A stretch of 64,000 nucleotides of DNA from an uncultured Caulobacterales bacterium (GTDB lineage Bacteria; Pseudomonadota; Alphaproteobacteria; Caulobacterales; Maricaulaceae): the NCBI GenBank assembly GCA_937929915.1, contig CALFUN010000007.1, forward strand, positions 186,001 through 250,000, given 5' to 3'. The first letter of the stretch is position 1; each line of letters starts with the position of its first letter. A program made the position numbers and the translations under genes. Under the pieces are notes generated by a model, which was not told the DNA's origin, did not search any database, and saw nothing but the letters and a program-made list of their open reading frames with translations. Shown in pieces: positions 60,448 to 64,000 of this stretch.

Positions 60448-61227
60448 TTATTTTCTGTTCTTATGCTTGTGCAGCATTTCTTTAGCCAATGCCATGTAAG
60501 CCCGTGAGCCTGCGCAAAATGGATCATATACTAAGACAGGTTGACCAAATGACGGCGCTTCGGCGATACGTACATTTCGCGGAATGATTGTTTTAAACAC
60601 GGCCCGCCCCAGATGTTTACGTACATCTTCCGCAACCTGAGCCGATAACCTGTTTCTCTTATCAAACATGGTGAGCATCACCCCATCAATAGCGAGGTCA
60701 GGGTTAATATTTGCCTTTGCCATTTCTATCGTTTGTAAAAGTTGCGACAGACCCTCTAGGGCAAAAAACTCACATTGTAGCGGAACAATCACAGACCTTG
60801 ATGCCGCCAGAGCATTGATTGTCAGTAAATTAAGCGCCGGCGGGCAATCAATCAGCACATAATCAAAGCTTTGTCGCGATGATTTTAACGCATCGCGTAA
60901 GATAATTGTGCGGCCACTCGCGCTCCCAATTTCTATCTCTACCGCAGACAGATCAACATGAGACGGAATAATAAATAGACCCTCAACACTGGTCGGCTGC
61001 ACAGCCTCATCCAAAGGCAGGTTTTCAGTTAATATGTGATAGATTGTCTTTTCACGCGCACGCCGAGAAATTCCTAAGCCCGTGGATGCATTACCTTGCG
61101 GATCCGCATCTATCAGTAAAACACGCTTGCCAAGCTTACTTAAAGCCGCCGCTAAATTGATCGATGTTGTTGTTTTACCAACACCGCCCTTTTGATTTAC
61201 AATCGCTATCACACGAGAAAAGTTCAT
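60448..61227 (-). CDS. parA: Chromosome partitioning protein ParA
   Basis: RVIAIVNQKGGVGKTTTSINLAAALSKLGKRVLLIDADPQGNASTGLGI. Confidence 0.96.
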   Translation of the reverse strand: MNFSRVIAIVNQKGGVGKTTTSINLAAALSKLGKRVLLIDADPQGNASTGLGISRRAREKTIYHILTENLPLDEAVQPTSVEGLFIIPSHVDLSAVEIEIGSASGRTIILRDALKSSRQSFDYVLIDCPPALNLLTINALAASRSVIVPLQCEFFALEGLSQLLQTIEMAKANINPDLAIDGVMLTMFDKRNRLSAQVAEDVRKHLGRAVFKTIIPRNVRIAEAPSFGQPVLVYDPFCAGSRAYMALAKEMLHKHKNRK

Positions 61228-61258
61228 TTAATTTCCGTAACTTAAGGTGTTTTTAAGC

Positions 61259-61966
61259 TCAAACCTTACGTGCAAGGTTTTTAATGATTAAAACACTCGC
61301 ATTATCCTGAGTTATGCTTTTGACACTCTCCAGCGTAAATGTCCACGTGGTCAGAGCGTTTTCTATGTCTCGGGCCGCGTTTTCACCTTTAAGCAGAATC
61401 AATATTGTGCCCGCATGAATATGCGGCAAAGCATAGTCAAACACACTCGGCAAAGGCGCAAAGGCACGCGCCGTAATCACATCTGCCTTCATGGCAGGAA
61501 GCTGCTCAATACGCGTATTATGAACTCTTGCAGGCAGACCTAACTCTCGCGTCACTGTTTTTAAAAAAGACGCTTTTTTACCTACCGACTCAACCAAATG
61601 CACCTGCCGCCCTCGCCTCGCCCCATCTAGCTCAGAGCCATGATGCTTAATGTGAATGGCTGCCGCAAGGCCTGGAAAGCCTGCCCCAGAGCCAAAATCC
61701 AATAATATCTTTGCATCATCACTTAATAACGGGCATATTTGCCAGCTATCTAAAGCATGGCGCTCCCAAAACATATCTAATGTACTAGGTGCAACAAGGT
61801 TTATGCGCGCAGACCATTTGCGTAACAATGCTTGCCATTTTATGTAATCGGCTAATGTTTCACGTGAAACATTCGATCTCTGCTCAAAACCCGCCTGGCC
61901 CAAAATCTTGCCAGCACTTTGGTCAGTTGGCATGTCTACGCGCCTTAACGGATTTGGGTTTATCAC
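61259..61966 (-). CDS. rsmG: 16S rRNA (guanine(527)-N(7))-methyltransferase RsmG/GidB
   Basis: [67 protein letters not shown]. Confidence 0.95.
   Translation of the reverse strand: MINPNPLRRVDMPTDQSAGKILGQAGFEQRSNVSRETLADYIKWQALLRKWSARINLVAPSTLDMFWERHALDSWQICPLLSDDAKILLDFGSGAGFPGLAAAIHIKHHGSELDGARRGRQVHLVESVGKKASFLKTVTRELGLPARVHNTRIEQLPAMKADVITARAFAPLPSVFDYALPHIHAGTILILLKGENAARDIENALTTWTFTLESVKSITQDNASVLIIKNLARKV
61855..61872. promoter_or_regulatory. parS centromere-like ParB binding site, inside rsmG
   Basis: ATGTTTCACGTGAAACAT, perfect 18-bp palindrome matching the parS consensus. Confidence 0.95.
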
Positions 61967-63842
61967 GCCGCTTTAAATGCGCCAAAACCGCCATAAGCGC
62001 GCCGGGCGTCACTCCTTCAATTCGGCTCGCTTGGCCCAAAGTGGCTGGGCGCGTGGCTATAAGCTTAGACCTCACCTCATTAGAAAGACCGCCTATAGAA
62101 TCGTAATCAAAATCATCTGGAATACGCAGACCTTCATCCCGCTTAAAAGCTGCAATATCACGCGCTTGGCGTTCCAAATAGCCTGCATATGTGGCCTCTG
62201 TTTCGATATATTCACACATATCTTCAGTAAATTCTGAAAGCTCGGGCCAAACATCTTTAAGATCCGACACAGATAAATTTGGATAAGCCAGTAAATCAAA
62301 CACGCTGCGCGAAACACCATCTTGGTTCACTTTTATCTTAGATGTCTTTAACTGAGAGGGTGATTTGGATAAGGACAGGGCCATAGCTTTGGCTTTCGCA
62401 AATCGTTTGGCCTTGTTTTCGTAAATCTCCCTACGCACATCACCCACAAGCCCAACCTCTACCCCCAATGGCGTCATACGTTGATCTGCGTTATCTGCGC
62501 GCAGCAACAATCTATATTCAGCGCGGCTCGTAAACATACGATAAGGCTCCGTAACGCCCTTCGTAATAAGGTCATCAATCATCACGCCAATATAAGCCTG
62601 ACTACGGTCAAGAATAAGTGGCGAGCGGCCCATCGCAGATAATGCCGCATTTGCACCCGCAATCAAGCCTTGCGCAGCTGCTTCTTCATACCCAGTCGTG
62701 CCATTTATTTGCCCTGCAAGATAAAGCCCCGCTATCGATTTACACTCTAAAGTCGCTCGCAACTCTCTCGGGTCGACATAATCATATTCAATCGCATAAC
62801 CATAACGCTGAATGACTACATCTTCCAGACCAACGATTGTCCGAATAAACGCATCTTGCACATCGCGGGGCAGGGAGGTCGAAATCCCGTTGGGGTAAAC
62901 TGTGTCCCCGTCAGGATTTTCGGGCAGCCCTTCTGGTTCTAGGAAAATTTGATGCCGTCCGCGATCAGAAAAGCGCACAATCTTATCTTCTACAGCAGGG
63001 CAGTATCGCGGCCCCTTACCCGCAATAGAACCGCTATAAACTGCTGAAAGTTTTATATTATCTGAAATTATCTTGTGGGTTGTCTCATTCGTGTGGGTGA
63101 TGGCGCAGCTAATTTGCGGCACAGTAATTTTATCCGTCAAGAAAGAAAACGGAACAGGCGTTTCATCCGCGGCCTGTTGATCCAAAGCCTGCCAATTTAT
63201 AGATGATTTCTGCAAGCGGGCAGGCGTTCCTGTCTTCAACCGGCCCATTTTCAATCCGGCCGCATAAAGCCGTTCTGATAAACCTAGGGCAGGGGCTTCG
63301 CCCCAACGCCCTGCTGGCCTACGTTCATCCCCTATATGGACAAGGCCTTTTAAAAAAGTCCCCGTTGTTAAAACAACTCGGCCCGCCATAAATTCCAGAC
63401 CTGCTTCGGTCTTAACCCCCAAAACTCGCCCTTTATCAACAATTAAGTCGTCAACAGCGCCAGCCATAATTGTCAAATTTGGATAATCAAACAGTATATC
63501 TTGCATAGCTTGGCGATATAAATACCGGTCAGATTGCGTCCTCGGCCCCCGAACGGCCGGCCCCTTAGAGCGGTTAAGCATCCGAAATTGTATGCCAGAA
63601 GCATCTGCAACTTGTGCCATAACCCCGCCAAGCGCGTCTATTTCCCGCACAAGATGCCCCTTGCCAAGCCCGCCAATCGCGGGGTTACAAGACATCTCGC
63701 CTATGGTTTCAAGCTTATGCGTTATCAAAAGCGTGCTTGCCCCAAGCCGCGCCGCAGCCGCAGCGGCATCACAGCCCGCATGTCCGCCGCCAATAATGAT
63801 CACATCATATTGCATATTTGTAGTTTGGGCCAGTTTACTCAT
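61923..63842 (-). CDS. mnmG: tRNA uridine-5-carboxymethylaminomethyl modification enzyme MnmG/GidA
   Basis: [62 protein letters not shown]. Confidence 0.97.
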   Translation of the reverse strand: MSKLAQTTNMQYDVIIIGGGHAGCDAAAAAARLGASTLLITHKLETIGEMSCNPAIGGLGKGHLVREIDALGGVMAQVADASGIQFRMLNRSKGPAVRGPRTQSDRYLYRQAMQDILFDYPNLTIMAGAVDDLIVDKGRVLGVKTEAGLEFMAGRVVLTTGTFLKGLVHIGDERRPAGRWGEAPALGLSERLYAAGLKMGRLKTGTPARLQKSSINWQALDQQAADETPVPFSFLTDKITVPQISCAITHTNETTHKIISDNIKLSAVYSGSIAGKGPRYCPAVEDKIVRFSDRGRHQIFLEPEGLPENPDGDTVYPNGISTSLPRDVQDAFIRTIVGLEDVVIQRYGYAIEYDYVDPRELRATLECKSIAGLYLAGQINGTTGYEEAAAQGLIAGANAALSAMGRSPLILDRSQAYIGVMIDDLITKGVTEPYRMFTSRAEYRLLLRADNADQRMTPLGVEVGLVGDVRREIYENKAKRFAKAKAMALSLSKSPSQLKTSKIKVNQDGVSRSVFDLLAYPNLSVSDLKDVWPELSEFTEDMCEYIETEATYAGYLERQARDIAAFKRDEGLRIPDDFDYDSIGGLSNEVRSKLIATRPATLGQASRIEGVTPGALMAVLAHLKRRDKPKSVKARRHAN

Positions 63843-63902
63843 GGCTCGTCCATAAAGCCAAGCGCCCTAAAAGTCGATAGATTCTATTCAGGCCTACGCA
63901 AA

Positions 63903-63920
63903 ATGTTTCACGTGAAACAT
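63903..63920. promoter_or_regulatory. parS centromere-like ParB binding site, mnmG-mnmE intergenic
   Basis: ATGTTTCACGTGAAACAT, perfect 18-bp palindrome. Confidence 0.95.
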
Positions 63921-63936
63921 AGCCGCTTCCTCAAGA

Positions 63937-64000
63937 TTACTTTCCAACACAAAAACGCGAAAATATGCGGTCAAAAACTTGCTCTATATCTGAACTGCCC
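63937..64000 (-). CDS. mnmE: tRNA modification GTPase MnmE/TrmE, C-terminal end only
   Basis: Minus-strand reading GSSDIEQVFDRIFSRFCVGK*, typical FCxGK C-terminus; adjacent to mnmG. Confidence 0.88.
   Translation of the reverse strand, partial: GSSDIEQVFDRIFSRFCVGK

Overview
The window is chromosomal DNA from an alphaproteobacterium with moderate G+C. Gene content and order suggest a Caulobacterales/Maricaulales-like lineage, which is an inference. Most of it is densely packed housekeeping genes: glnD(3')-murJ-trpS, nfu-tsaB-rimI-fur-miaB, degP-like, sdhCDA, secA, accA, aroKB-CorC-bolA-dnaJ-cobST, bfr/bfd, dapB, nth, lolA-xth-cenR-like. It ends in an origin-type cluster, leuS-lptE-holA-mscS-parB-parA-rsmG-mnmG-mnmE(3'), with two perfect parS palindromes. 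There is one tRNA gene, tRNA-Arg(CCG). I see no CRISPR array, rRNA, transposase or prophage. The best leads are: (1) a predicted HELSH metallopeptidase-like gene directly after fur, split by a -1 frameshift at a T TTT TTA heptamer; (2) an AT-rich orphan gene after cobT with an integrase SAM-like N-terminus and a separate C-terminal motif, flanked by a perfect 24-bp palindrome and two strong hairpins; (3) a ~90-aa insertion with internal repeats in SecA and an AT-rich, enlarged segment before KMSKS in LeuS; (4) a palindrome-dense promoter with Fur-like sites upstream of bfd. No complete, clearly novel multi-gene system is evident. Product names come from reading the translations; no database search was run.
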